Assembly (NCBI GenBank): GCA_937927915.1
Contig: CALGKB010000004.1
Span: 434,001-498,000 of the forward strand
Origin: an uncultured Pseudanabaenaceae cyanobacterium
GTDB lineage: Bacteria > Cyanobacteriota > Cyanobacteriia > Pseudanabaenales > Pseudanabaenaceae
Length of the DNA: 64,000 nucleotides
Reading direction: 5' to 3'
Part shown: piece after piece, positions 20,677 to 31,063 of the stretch
Position numbering within the stretch: position 1 is the first letter of the stretch
Layout of the letters: each line of letters opens with the position of its first letter
Notes under the pieces: generated by a model
What the model was told of the DNA's origin: nothing
Databases searched by the model: none
The model's input: the letters and a program-made list of their open reading frames with translations, nothing else
Made by a program: the position numbers and the translations under genes

Positions 20677-21324
20677 CTAGATGTCTTTGAGGGTTTCTTT
20701 CAAAACAGTGCGGGCAGCTAGTTGGGAACGGGTAGAAGAGAGTATTTCCACCTCCCGCCGCAGACGAGCGATCGTGTCTTGCGTCTCCAGGAGGGCTTGT
20801 TGCTCTTCGCTGGCGCCGTAGAAGTAGCTGGCAATCCAGTAGGACAACTCCAGGGGACTGCGGGGAATCTGGGGCAGTTCAATTTCCTGTTCCGTCAACT
20901 TCTGGGAGAGGCGCACCACATCTAACAACACCTGCCGCAACTCCTCCGCTAGATTGTAGAGTAGGTCAGTATCTTCGCACAGGTTGTCATCGATCCATTC
21001 TACTAACCCCACCCGGTAGGGCTTTTCCCTAGTAAACTTGATCACACGGAAGCGCTGTTGCCCGATCGTCATAATCTTCCACCGATCGTCAGGGAGTTTG
21101 TGGTATTGGACAATCTGGGCGCAGCACCCCACTGTGGCACACTTGCCTGACTGACTATCCCACATCAGCACGCCGAAACTGCGGTCAGTTTCCATCACCG
21201 TATTGATCATCATGCGGTAGCGGTACTCAAAAATGTGCAGGGGCAGAGCCTGCCCTGGGAAGAGCACCACCTCAGGGAGAGGGAAAAGGGGGAGTTCGCG
21301 TACAGAAAGGGAAGATACTGTCAT
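20677..21324 (-). CDS. LON peptidase substrate-binding domain protein
   Basis: The 215-residue protein is the stand-alone form of the Lon N-terminal domain. The typical opening is LPLFPLPEVVLFPGQALPLH, followed by IFEYRYRMM, FGVLM and GTIG-like core strands, then a helical C-terminus. It lacks ATPase and protease domains. Such proteins are common in cyanobacteria and their role is not firmly known; substrate recognition is inferred. It lies just upstream of hflX on the same strand, so the pair probably forms an operon. Confidence 0.88.
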   Translation of the reverse strand: MTVSSLSVRELPLFPLPEVVLFPGQALPLHIFEYRYRMMINTVMETDRSFGVLMWDSQSGKCATVGCCAQIVQYHKLPDDRWKIMTIGQQRFRVIKFTREKPYRVGLVEWIDDNLCEDTDLLYNLAEELRQVLLDVVRLSQKLTEQEIELPQIPRSPLELSYWIASYFYGASEEQQALLETQDTIARLRREVEILSSTRSQLAARTVLKETLKDI

Positions 21325-21405
21325 GGCAATTCGCGGTCTCTATTACCAGGTTAGCACCGATCGCTAAAATCAGTCTCCCAATTTAGATAGAACTAGCCAA
21401 AAAAT

Positions 21406-21422
21406 GTTACGCTGACTGTAAC
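21406..21422 (+). repeat. Short inverted repeat before ppx
   Basis: GTTAC and GTAAC (21406-21410 and 21418-21422) flank a seven-base centre and lie 16 bases before the ppx ATG. It could be a small operator or an mRNA hairpin in the leader. Five-base arms occur by chance, so this is weak. Confidence 0.25.
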
Positions 21423-21437
21423 GGTGTTGACAAAGAG

Positions 21438-23036
21438 ATGGGAGAACGTATCTTAGCTGCCATTGACGTAGGCACGAATTCAATTCACATGGTCATCGCT
21501 CAAATTAACGAGCAACTACCTACTTTTACTATTATCTCCACGGAAAAGGAAACTGTGCGCCTAGGGCAAGGGAAGGGGGAGCGGGGTGAACTCAATCCCC
21601 AAGCTATGGATAGGGCGTTAGTGACTCTGGGGCGCTTTCGCCAGCTCTGCCAGACCCTGGGGGTAACAGATATTGTCGCTGCTGCCACCAGTGCCGTGCG
21701 GGAAGCCCCTAACGGACAGGAGTTCATCGATCGGATTTTGCACCAGACGGGTATTCCTGTCGATCTCATCTCTGGGCAAGAGGAGGCGCGGTTGATTTAT
21801 TTGGGTGTCCTCTCGGCGATGGAACTCAACCACCAACCCCACTTAATTATCGACATTGGGGGCGGCTCCACGGAGTTGATTTTAGGGGATGGTCATGCCC
21901 CCCGCTACCTCAGCAGCAGCAAGGTAGGAGCGGTACGTCTGACGGAAATGTTTGTCCACAGCGACCCCATCTCTAACTATGAGTTTGAACAACTGCGGGG
22001 CTACATCCAAGGGGTAATTGAACGACCAATGGAGGAACTGCAGCAGCTCTTGAAGGGAACCAAGCCTAAGTTTGTCGGCTGTTCCGGCACGATCGAGGCG
22101 GTTCTCAGTTTGTTTGCCAAGGAGAGCACAGGCATAGTGCCCACACCGTTGCAAGGCTATACAGTCTCCCTGGAAGCGGTCTCCGCCATAGTGCAATTGC
22201 TCAAACGAGCGAACTTAACAGAGCGGGTGTTGTTGGTGGGACAAAAGCGGGCGGAAATTATCCTGGCAGGGGCGACTATTTTGTTGGAAGTGATGCAGGC
22301 GTTGGAACTCCCCCAAATTACCTACTGTCAGGCGGCTCTGCGGGAAGGTTTGATTGTGGACTGGATGATTAGAAATGGCTTGATCGAAGACCGCTGGCGC
22401 TATCAGAGTTCGGTGCGGGAACGGAGTGTCCTCAAACTGGCTCACAAATACCAAGTCAACCTACCCTACGGTAAACAGGTGGCGAAGTTAGCCCTCCGTC
22501 TCTTTGACCAAACCAAGGGAGTTTTACATCGCTGGGGAACAGAAGAACGACAACTCCTATGGGCGGCTGCTATCCTCCACAACTGCGGTCACTTTGTCAG
22601 CCATGCGGAACACCACAAGCATTCCTACTATTTGATTCGCCATGGGGAATTGCTGGGCTATACGGAATCGGAACTAGAAGTAATTGCCAATCTGGCGCGC
22701 TACCACCGCAAAAGTGAACCGAAACGCAAACACGAAAACTTTCAGCATCTCACCCCCCGCCAACAACTGTTTGTCAATCAAATTTCTCCCCTGCTGCGGC
22801 TAGCCGTTGCCCTCGATCGGCGGCAGATCGGTGCCATAGAGGATGTGCAGATCAAAGTAGAAGGGACAACCTGTCACCTGCAGATTTTACCCCGCCATCC
22901 AGAAGACCCCTGCACCCTGGAACTGTGGAGTTTGCAGTACAAAAAGGAGCTGTTTGAGCAATACTATCGCCTGACTTTGTCTGTCTCGGTCCATCTCAAC
23001 TGCGGAGTAGGGGAGGGGGCAGCTGTGCACCAGTGA
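21438..23036 (+). CDS. ppx: Exopolyphosphatase/guanosine pentaphosphatase (Ppx/GppA) with HD domain
   Basis: The 532-residue enzyme hydrolyses polyphosphate from chain ends or converts pppGpp to ppGpp. The actin-like ATPase fold shows AAIDVGTNSIHMVIAQ (phosphate 1), IIDIGGGSTELIL (phosphate 2) and GQEEARLIYLG. The C-terminal third is an HD-type domain with ILHNCGHFVSHAEHHKHS (about residue 378 on). It is divergent from the LON/hflX pair, and its last 41 bases overlap the end of the convergent J-domain gene. Confidence 0.95.
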   Translation: MGERILAAIDVGTNSIHMVIAQINEQLPTFTIISTEKETVRLGQGKGERGELNPQAMDRALVTLGRFRQLCQTLGVTDIVAAATSAVREAPNGQEFIDRILHQTGIPVDLISGQEEARLIYLGVLSAMELNHQPHLIIDIGGGSTELILGDGHAPRYLSSSKVGAVRLTEMFVHSDPISNYEFEQLRGYIQGVIERPMEELQQLLKGTKPKFVGCSGTIEAVLSLFAKESTGIVPTPLQGYTVSLEAVSAIVQLLKRANLTERVLLVGQKRAEIILAGATILLEVMQALELPQITYCQAALREGLIVDWMIRNGLIEDRWRYQSSVRERSVLKLAHKYQVNLPYGKQVAKLALRLFDQTKGVLHRWGTEERQLLWAAAILHNCGHFVSHAEHHKHSYYLIRHGELLGYTESELEVIANLARYHRKSEPKRKHENFQHLTPRQQLFVNQISPLLRLAVALDRRQIGAIEDVQIKVEGTTCHLQILPRHPEDPCTLELWSLQYKKELFEQYYRLTLSVSVHLNCGVGEGAAVHQ

Positions 23037-23634
23037 GATTGGCACCCGTCAGTTTCACCATGATTTTATTGCCATAGCCAATGCGTGCGCCCCGCAGGTC
23101 GGCATAGACTAGGTTTGCCCCGCTGAGGTCAGCGCCGATGAGATTAGTCTCCTGCAGGTTGGCATAGCTCAAGTCCGCCTGGAGGAGATTGGTACGGAAG
23201 AGTTTTGCCCCCCGTAGATCAGCGCGGTGAAAGTTGGTCTTGGGCAGAAAGGCATCGCTTAAATCGGCGTACCTGAGGTTGGCGTAGCTGAAATTGCGCC
23301 CGGAAAAATCCCGCTCCCGTAAATCTACCCTCTGTAAATCCCTGCCACTGTAATCCCCCTTTGTCTTCCTTGTCTCCGTCCTTTGTCTGGTCTGGTGATA
23401 CTTTCCCTTCTCCCCCCCTCCCTGACCAGTACATGTGTATGACCGTAGAATTTCCCGGGCTTGATTGAGTTCTTTTAGTTTTGCCTCCGCTTTTTGTTGC
23501 AGCCTGTAATTGTCACGGGGAATCCGATCGGGATGCCAGATAAACAACAAATCCCTGTAAGCCTGGTTGATCTCCTCCCAAGAAGCGCCAGGGAATACTT
23601 CCAACACCTGATAACAGTAATGGATGCTAAACAT
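22996..23634 (-). CDS. J-domain protein with C-terminal pentapeptide repeats
   Basis: The N-terminal about 65 residues form a DnaJ domain with the HPD motif in FIWHPDRIPRD. After a basic, low-complexity linker come about 100 residues of pentapeptide repeats (A(D/N)LxX pattern, for example YANLRYADLSDAFL and ADLSGANLVYADLRGA) that form a right-handed quadrilateral helix. It probably recruits DnaK to a scaffold or client. J-domain/pentapeptide fusions are largely cyanobacterial and of unknown role. The end overlaps ppx tail to tail. Confidence 0.88.
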   Translation of the reverse strand: MFSIHYCYQVLEVFPGASWEEINQAYRDLLFIWHPDRIPRDNYRLQQKAEAKLKELNQAREILRSYTCTGQGGGEKGKYHQTRQRTETRKTKGDYSGRDLQRVDLRERDFSGRNFSYANLRYADLSDAFLPKTNFHRADLRGAKLFRTNLLQADLSYANLQETNLIGADLSGANLVYADLRGARIGYGNKIMVKLTGANLTGAQLPPPLLRS

Positions 23635-23777
23635 AGCGCCATCATAACCCGATCGGTTTTGCCTGGGGCATTTGTGATTAAATATGAACTAAATATGCCA
23701 GTTCTACTGCAGTGTGTAATACAAAAGTTTACGCTTGCCTTCCTGTTTGTGTGCAAGTTTACAAAATTGTGTAATTC

Positions 23778-26057
23778 TCAATCTAACTTTTGCACGGAGT
23801 GAGGCAAGAGAATCTGGCGGGTATTGGGGGGGAATTTGACCAGGAGGGAAATGGTCTTACCAGAGCCAATGATCCTTTCCACCGTGCCCAGTCCTAGGTG
23901 GGGATGCTTGACCCGATCGCCGATTTGCCAATTGGTAGGGCGGAGGGGAATGACCTTAGCAGTTGTTGACCGTTTCTGTTTTCCCTCTTCCAGGATGAGT
24001 TCAGCAGGCAGTTCTGCCAGAAACTGAGAGACTTCAGCACATTGGGAATTGCCGTACAAGCGTCGTTCCTGGGCGGAGGTGAGATAGAGCTTTTCCTGAG
24101 CGCGGGTAATGCCCACATACATCAGTCGTCTTTCTTCTTCTAGGTCAGCGGGATTGTCCAAGGCTCTGTAGCTGGGGAATAAACCCTGTTCCAGTCCTAC
24201 CAAAAAGACAACGGGAAATTCCAAACCCTTGGCACCGTGTAAGGTCATTAAATTGACTTTTGTCTCTGACTCCCCTGTACTTTCTTCCGCTGCACTCAAG
24301 CTGGCAGTAGCTAAAAAGCCTGGCAGGGATTCATCTTCGTTTTCTTGGGCATACTGCACCGCAGCATTGATTAACTCCTGCAGGTTGTTCAACCGATCGA
24401 TCGCTTCTTCTGTACCTTCCTCCTGCAGTTCATTTTGATAGCCCGACTCCACAATCACTGTCCTGATTAGCTCGCTGGCTTTGACAGTCTCCTGCAACCT
24501 CTGCCACCGCAGAATTTGATGCACAAAGGACTGAATCGATCGGTATGCTCGGCTGGCAATTAGTTTGACTACCTCTTCCTGCTGCAGAAACTCAAACAAC
24601 GATAACTCCAATTCCACTGCCTTGTCCATCAGCTTATTGACAGTTTCCTTGCCAATACCACGTTTGGGCACATTGATAATGCGCAGCAGACTGACATTGT
24701 CCTGGGGATTAACAATCAGTCTCAGGTAAGCCAGGATGTCTTTGATTTCTTTGCGGTCGTAGAAGCGCATTCCCCCCACCACACGGTAGTTGATATTTTG
24801 GCGCATTAACACTTCTTCAAAGACACGGGACTGGGCATTGGTGCGGTAGAGGATGGCGCAATCCCCTGGTTTGCCTCCCCCGCGGATGTGTGCTTTAATG
24901 CGATCGACGACATATCTTGCTTCCTCCACTTCATCAAAGGCGTTGTAGTAACGGATAGCATCCCCTTCCCCCCTGGTTGGTCGCAGTACCTTGTCAATTC
25001 TTTGTGTGTTGTTTTGAATCAGAGCATTGGCGGCGTGGAGGATGTTTGCCACCGATCGGTAATTTTCTTCCAGTTTGATCATGGTTTTGGTCTCACTGTC
25101 GGGCAGTCCATCGCCAAAGGTGTCCTGGAATTCCAGCAGGATTCTAAAGTCTGCCAGGCGAAAGGAATAAATACTCTGATCTGCATCCCCTACAGCAAAG
25201 ACCGATCGGTTGGTCCAGTCTATGGTTGTCCCTTTGTTATTGGTGACCAAGAGGCGAATCAACTCGTACTGGGTGCGGTTGGTGTCCTGGTATTCATCAA
25301 CTAGGATGTGGCGAAACCTGTTGTGCCAATAGTGTAAGACCTGTTCCTGCTGGCGGAAGAGTTGGACAGGGAGAAAGATTAAATCATCAAAATCGAGGGC
25401 ATTGTTTTGTAACAGACGCTCTTGGTAAAGGCGATAGACCTGATAGATGGTTTCCCCCCGATACCCCCTCTCCTGCTGCCGATAGTCCTGGGGAGTCCAA
25501 CCGCGATTTTTCGCCCCACTGATAGCATAGCGAATCGAGCGGGGGTCAAACCGTTTGTCGTCTAAATTGAGGTCTTTAGTCACGATCTCCTTCACCAGGG
25601 ACTGCACATCACTTTCATCGTAGATGACAAAATGGCGGGACCATTTACGCCCGTCCTCTGTCTGATATTTCTCAATGTCAAAGCGCAACAGGCGTGCACA
25701 GAGACTGTGAAAGGTGCCAATCCACAGATGTTTTGTGTATTTTCTGTAGACGATCGAGCGGGTTGCGGTTTCCTCTGGGGGGCTGAGGTCTGCCAGGGTT
25801 TGTCCAGGGGGCAGTTGGGTTTCCATGAGCAGATTTTCCAACCGCGTTTTCATTTCCTTGGCAGCCTTGTTGGTAAAAGTCACCGCCAGAATTTCTTCTG
25901 GGTCAACCCCTGCCGTCAACAGCAGATTAGCGAGGCGGTAGGTGAGTGTGCGAGTTTTGCCAGAGCCTGCCCCTGCCACAACTAACAGTGCGCCGTCGCG
26001 GTGTAAAACTGCCCGTTGTTGGGAGGGATTTAAGCGCTGCAGGAAATGGGGATGCAT
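23778..26057 (-). CDS. pcrA: ATP-dependent DNA helicase UvrD/PcrA/Rep family
   Basis: This superfamily 1A 3'-5' helicase acts in repair and replication-fork maintenance. Motifs are Q motif LNPSQQRAV, Walker A AGAGSGKT (residues 28-35), DEYQDTN (motif II), GDADQSIYSFR (motif III) and VTRAQEKL (motif VI). A C-terminal Tudor-like region (QIGDRVKHPHLGLGTVERI) is typical of PcrA. ATG 26057 is preferred; the TTG 18 bases earlier would start at the very 3' edge of tRNA-Gly. Only 18 bases separate the tRNA end from this ATG, and no ribosome-binding site is visible between them. Confidence 0.95.
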   Translation of the reverse strand: MHPHFLQRLNPSQQRAVLHRDGALLVVAGAGSGKTRTLTYRLANLLLTAGVDPEEILAVTFTNKAAKEMKTRLENLLMETQLPPGQTLADLSPPEETATRSIVYRKYTKHLWIGTFHSLCARLLRFDIEKYQTEDGRKWSRHFVIYDESDVQSLVKEIVTKDLNLDDKRFDPRSIRYAISGAKNRGWTPQDYRQQERGYRGETIYQVYRLYQERLLQNNALDFDDLIFLPVQLFRQQEQVLHYWHNRFRHILVDEYQDTNRTQYELIRLLVTNNKGTTIDWTNRSVFAVGDADQSIYSFRLADFRILLEFQDTFGDGLPDSETKTMIKLEENYRSVANILHAANALIQNNTQRIDKVLRPTRGEGDAIRYYNAFDEVEEARYVVDRIKAHIRGGGKPGDCAILYRTNAQSRVFEEVLMRQNINYRVVGGMRFYDRKEIKDILAYLRLIVNPQDNVSLLRIINVPKRGIGKETVNKLMDKAVELELSLFEFLQQEEVVKLIASRAYRSIQSFVHQILRWQRLQETVKASELIRTVIVESGYQNELQEEGTEEAIDRLNNLQELINAAVQYAQENEDESLPGFLATASLSAAEESTGESETKVNLMTLHGAKGLEFPVVFLVGLEQGLFPSYRALDNPADLEEERRLMYVGITRAQEKLYLTSAQERRLYGNSQCAEVSQFLAELPAELILEEGKQKRSTTAKVIPLRPTNWQIGDRVKHPHLGLGTVERIIGSGKTISLLVKFPPNTRQILLPHSVQKLD

Positions 26058-26075
26058 AGAATAGAAGACTCGCAA

Positions 26076-26146
26076 AGCGGGTGACGGGAATCGAACCCGT
26101 GACTACAGTTTGGAAGACTGTGGTTTTACCATTAAACTACACCCGC
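26076..26146 (-). tRNA. trnG: tRNA-Gly (anticodon UCC)
   Basis: On the minus strand, GCGGGTG and CACCCGC pair as the acceptor stem, with discriminator T. The anticodon loop CTTCCAA gives anticodon UCC, and the T-arm contains GGGTTCGATTCCC. CCA is not encoded. The length is 71 bases. The helicase gene starts 18 bases after its 3' end on the same strand. Confidence 0.97.
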
Positions 26147-26152
26147 ACGTAG

Positions 26153-28625
<2,473 letters not shown>

Positions 28626-28701
28626 AGATTTTTTGCCAGGGGATAGGGGATTACTTTAGCACTCTTATCCCCCTTTCCCAAAAAAATTTGGGTAGGCGTG
28701 T

Positions 28702-28729
28702 TAAATTAGCCAACTTCTACGCTAAGATA
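28702..28729 (+). promoter_or_regulatory. Putative promoter of the Yfr1-like RNA
   Basis: TTAAAT (28702-28707) and TAAGAT (28724-28729) are 16 bases apart. This would place the transcription start near 28736 and give a transcript of about 54 bases ending at the hairpin and T-run at 28789. The -35 match is weak. The position, relative to an otherwise orphan terminator, is the main support. Confidence 0.4.
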
Positions 28730-28735
28730 AAAGTT

Positions 28736-28789
28736 AGTCTAAACCACTTTACCCTCTCCTCACATACACTCCCGGGTGAGGGTTTTTTT
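28736..28789 (+). ncRNA. yfr1: Candidate Yfr1 small regulatory RNA with terminator
   Basis: A plus-strand hairpin followed by seven T residues (28782-28788) lies in a 230-base gap with no plus-strand gene before it, so it must end a short RNA. Just before the hairpin is CTCCTCACATACAC (28755-28768). This closely matches the single-stranded CUCCUCACAC core that defines Yfr1, a small cyanobacterial RNA that pairs with porin and other mRNAs. The predicted length of about 54 bases also fits. The first base of the transcript is inferred from the promoter-like TAAGAT. Confidence 0.6.
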
Positions 28790-28855
28790 CTTTGTAACCA
28801 CGCTGAGAGATTAGCATAGGTTTTCATTTTTGAATAGTGCCTGACGAAAAATTTT

Positions 28856-29554
28856 TTACGCTGCCTGCAGAGCAAGGCGGGAGAGGATTTGCCCCATAAT
28901 GGCGTTGATAGCAGTAAACCGATCGGGCTGTCCCAGCATCTCTGGGGGGGATTGGATATACTGCCCTGGCACCAGCTCCTCCCCACAGTTCTCAATTAGG
29001 GCTTGCACGGCGGCGGGGGTAGATTCCAGGTGGAACTGTAGCCCCAGGACTTTGTGTCCGTAGCTAAATGCTTGATTCCTACAGCCAGCACTACTAGCCA
29101 GCCAAGTACAAGCGGGGGGAATGCTAAAGGTATCGCCGTGCCAATGAAATGCCATAAATTCCGGCGGTAGGTCAGCAAAGGGACTAAACCAGCGCGCCTC
29201 TGACGTCAGTTGCACGGGAAACCAGCCGATTTCTTTCTGTTGATTTTTCTCTACCTTGCCCCCCAGAACAGCTGCCAGTAACTGCGCCCCCAGACAAATA
29301 CCTATCACTACCTTGCCAGCCCCGATCGCTTCTCCTATAAACTGCTTTTCTACCTTGAGCCAGGGATAGAGTGCCTCTTCATAGATGTTCATTGGTCCCC
29401 CCAGGACAATCAACCAGTCAAAGGCAGCCACATTAGGTAGGGTTTCCCCCTGGTAGAGCTGCGTGGCAGAGAGAGAGTAACCCCGATCGGTTGCCCACTG
29501 GGCAATACTAGCTGGACCCTCAAAGGGCACGTGTTGTAGGTAGTGGATGCGCAT
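28856..29554 (-). CDS. Class I glutamine amidotransferase (GMP synthase-like)
   Basis: The 232-residue single domain has the catalytic cysteine in GICLGAQLLA and His-Glu in GLQFHLESTP, the class I triad. It is the stand-alone GuaA-like type, which may release ammonia from glutamine or from gamma-glutamyl compounds. There is no synthetase partner next to it, so its acceptor is unknown. It is divergent from gun4. Confidence 0.9.
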   Translation of the reverse strand: MRIHYLQHVPFEGPASIAQWATDRGYSLSATQLYQGETLPNVAAFDWLIVLGGPMNIYEEALYPWLKVEKQFIGEAIGAGKVVIGICLGAQLLAAVLGGKVEKNQQKEIGWFPVQLTSEARWFSPFADLPPEFMAFHWHGDTFSIPPACTWLASSAGCRNQAFSYGHKVLGLQFHLESTPAAVQALIENCGEELVPGQYIQSPPEMLGQPDRFTAINAIMGQILSRLALQAA

Positions 29555-29640
29555 GGGAAAAACTGCAACCCTAGTTTGAGTCTCTCTATCTTACAAAAGA
29601 TTGTTGTTCAATCGTTAGGGGATAGATTTAGATTAAAATA

Positions 29641-30363
29641 ATGCAGCAACAAGTAGGACGAGGTTTAATCCCAGTTATGGTAACTAGGGAAGAGATTGCC
29701 ACTAAAATTAACGCCCCCGATGTGAAAGAATGCCTGCAAGGGATCAGAGCGGCAGTAAACTTGGCAGCAGCAGGGACTACTTTGCTCATAGAACTGTTTG
29801 AGCGGCGCAGACAGGAAAAACTGCCTATAGATTTTATTGATGGTGCCATTTACCAAACCCTACGCCAGATGGGTGACCAAACTTTACAAAAGTCTTTGAT
29901 GGAGGGTTTACAGTTACAAGAACGACGGATTGACTATGGGGAATTATTTGATCTCTTGAGCTTAGCCTCCTATCAAAAGGCAGATGTCTTAACTAATAAA
30001 AAGATGTGTGAAGCAGCAGGAACAGGGGCATTGGCGCGGGGCTGGTTATATTTTACCGATGTGGAGCAGATGGATTTGGCAGATTTGTTAACGATCGATC
30101 GGTTGTGGTTAGTGTTTTCGGAGGGGAAATTTGGCTATTCTGTGCAGCGGCGGATTTGGTTGAATTTAGGTAAAAACTGGGAGAAACTGTGGCAACAAAT
30201 TCAGTGGAAGCAGAATGGTAGCTTTGCCCGCTATCCTAGTGGTTTTATTTGGAGCTTAGAAGCACCCAGGGGACATTTGCCGCTATCAAATCAAATTCGC
30301 GGTAACAAAACCCTAGAGGCAATTTTTAATATGTTGGAAAAGGCTAATGGCTCAACCAGTTAG
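29641..30363 (+). CDS. gun4: GUN4 Mg-chelatase cofactor
   Basis: Gun4 binds protoporphyrin IX and Mg-protoporphyrin and stimulates Mg-chelatase. An N-terminal helical bundle (residues about 30-90, with AIYQTLRQMGDQTLQ) precedes the GUN4 fold. That fold contains ADVLTNKKMCEAAG, WLYFTDVEQM, FGYSVQRRIWL, WKQNGSFARYPSGFIW and APRGHLPLSNQIRG. The 240-residue length is typical of the cyanobacterial protein. The ATG has no clear ribosome-binding site; an ATG 36 bases downstream is an alternative. The last 17 bases overlap the next gene. Confidence 0.92.
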   Translation: MQQQVGRGLIPVMVTREEIATKINAPDVKECLQGIRAAVNLAAAGTTLLIELFERRRQEKLPIDFIDGAIYQTLRQMGDQTLQKSLMEGLQLQERRIDYGELFDLLSLASYQKADVLTNKKMCEAAGTGALARGWLYFTDVEQMDLADLLTIDRLWLVFSEGKFGYSVQRRIWLNLGKNWEKLWQQIQWKQNGSFARYPSGFIWSLEAPRGHLPLSNQIRGNKTLEAIFNMLEKANGSTS

Positions 30364-31063
30364 AATCGAAAATGCGACAGCGGGCACGATCGTCAATGTT
30401 GCCATCAATATCATCCGATCGGAGCCAAGGGCTTATTTTGGTTTGGGACTGGTAGCTGTATTATGGTCATTAATTCCCATCTATGGCTCGGCAAATTCCA
30501 GTAGGACATTGGCAGTTATCAGTGCCAAGGCTTACCAAAAACTGTTGGGCATCGAGGCGACAACACAGGAAATTTATCAGCGCTTAAACCGCAAGCTGTG
30601 GAGTTTTTGGTGGCTAACACTCCTAGGGGGCATTTACATTAGTTTGTTAATGCTTGTTTGTTCTATAGCTCTGATATTCTTCAGGTTTATTCACAAAGTG
30701 AGTTTTATATTGATTGGCGGTCTTTTTCTTTATCTCTATGGCAGGGCAAGTTTTGCCGAAGTACCGCTAGCGGTGGAGCCACAGCAATCTGTCTTGGGCA
30801 GTTTAGCCCGATCGTTTAGTTTGAGTGCTGGCTATGCCCGCAAGATTCCGATGGTGTTTTCTATCAGTTACCTCATTCTGTGCAATATTTGGCTGAGCAT
30901 ACCCTACCTCTTTTTCACAACTATGACTGCAGTGCTTGGAGGGGTCTTTTTGTTTTTCCTAGTTACTAATGCCCTCTTAAACACAGTTCTACAGGTAGTT
31001 AAGGCAGTCATTTATTATGATTTAGTGTGCCTCAAAGAAGGCATTGATCTGCACATTACTTAG
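30347..31063 (+). CDS. Multi-pass membrane protein, unknown function
   Basis: The 238-residue hydrophobic protein has about five or six predicted membrane segments (about residues 30-48, 90-115, 118-133, 170-190, 192-215) and a loop with SVLGSLARSFSLSAGYARK, as in DUF975-like or glycerophosphodiesterase-associated membrane domains. The start overlaps gun4 by 17 bases, so the two are probably translationally linked. A role near tetrapyrrole synthesis is only a guess from position. Its last 8 bases overlap the convergent transglycosylase gene. Confidence 0.78.
   Translation: MAQPVRIENATAGTIVNVAINIIRSEPRAYFGLGLVAVLWSLIPIYGSANSSRTLAVISAKAYQKLLGIEATTQEIYQRLNRKLWSFWWLTLLGGIYISLLMLVCSIALIFFRFIHKVSFILIGGLFLYLYGRASFAEVPLAVEPQQSVLGSLARSFSLSAGYARKIPMVFSISYLILCNIWLSIPYLFFTTMTAVLGGVFLFFLVTNALLNTVLQVVKAVIYYDLVCLKEGIDLHIT

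Noticed and set aside
20036-20680. 214-codon plus-strand ORF antisense to hflX
   Set aside because: Shadow frame; composition and lack of domains do not support a protein.
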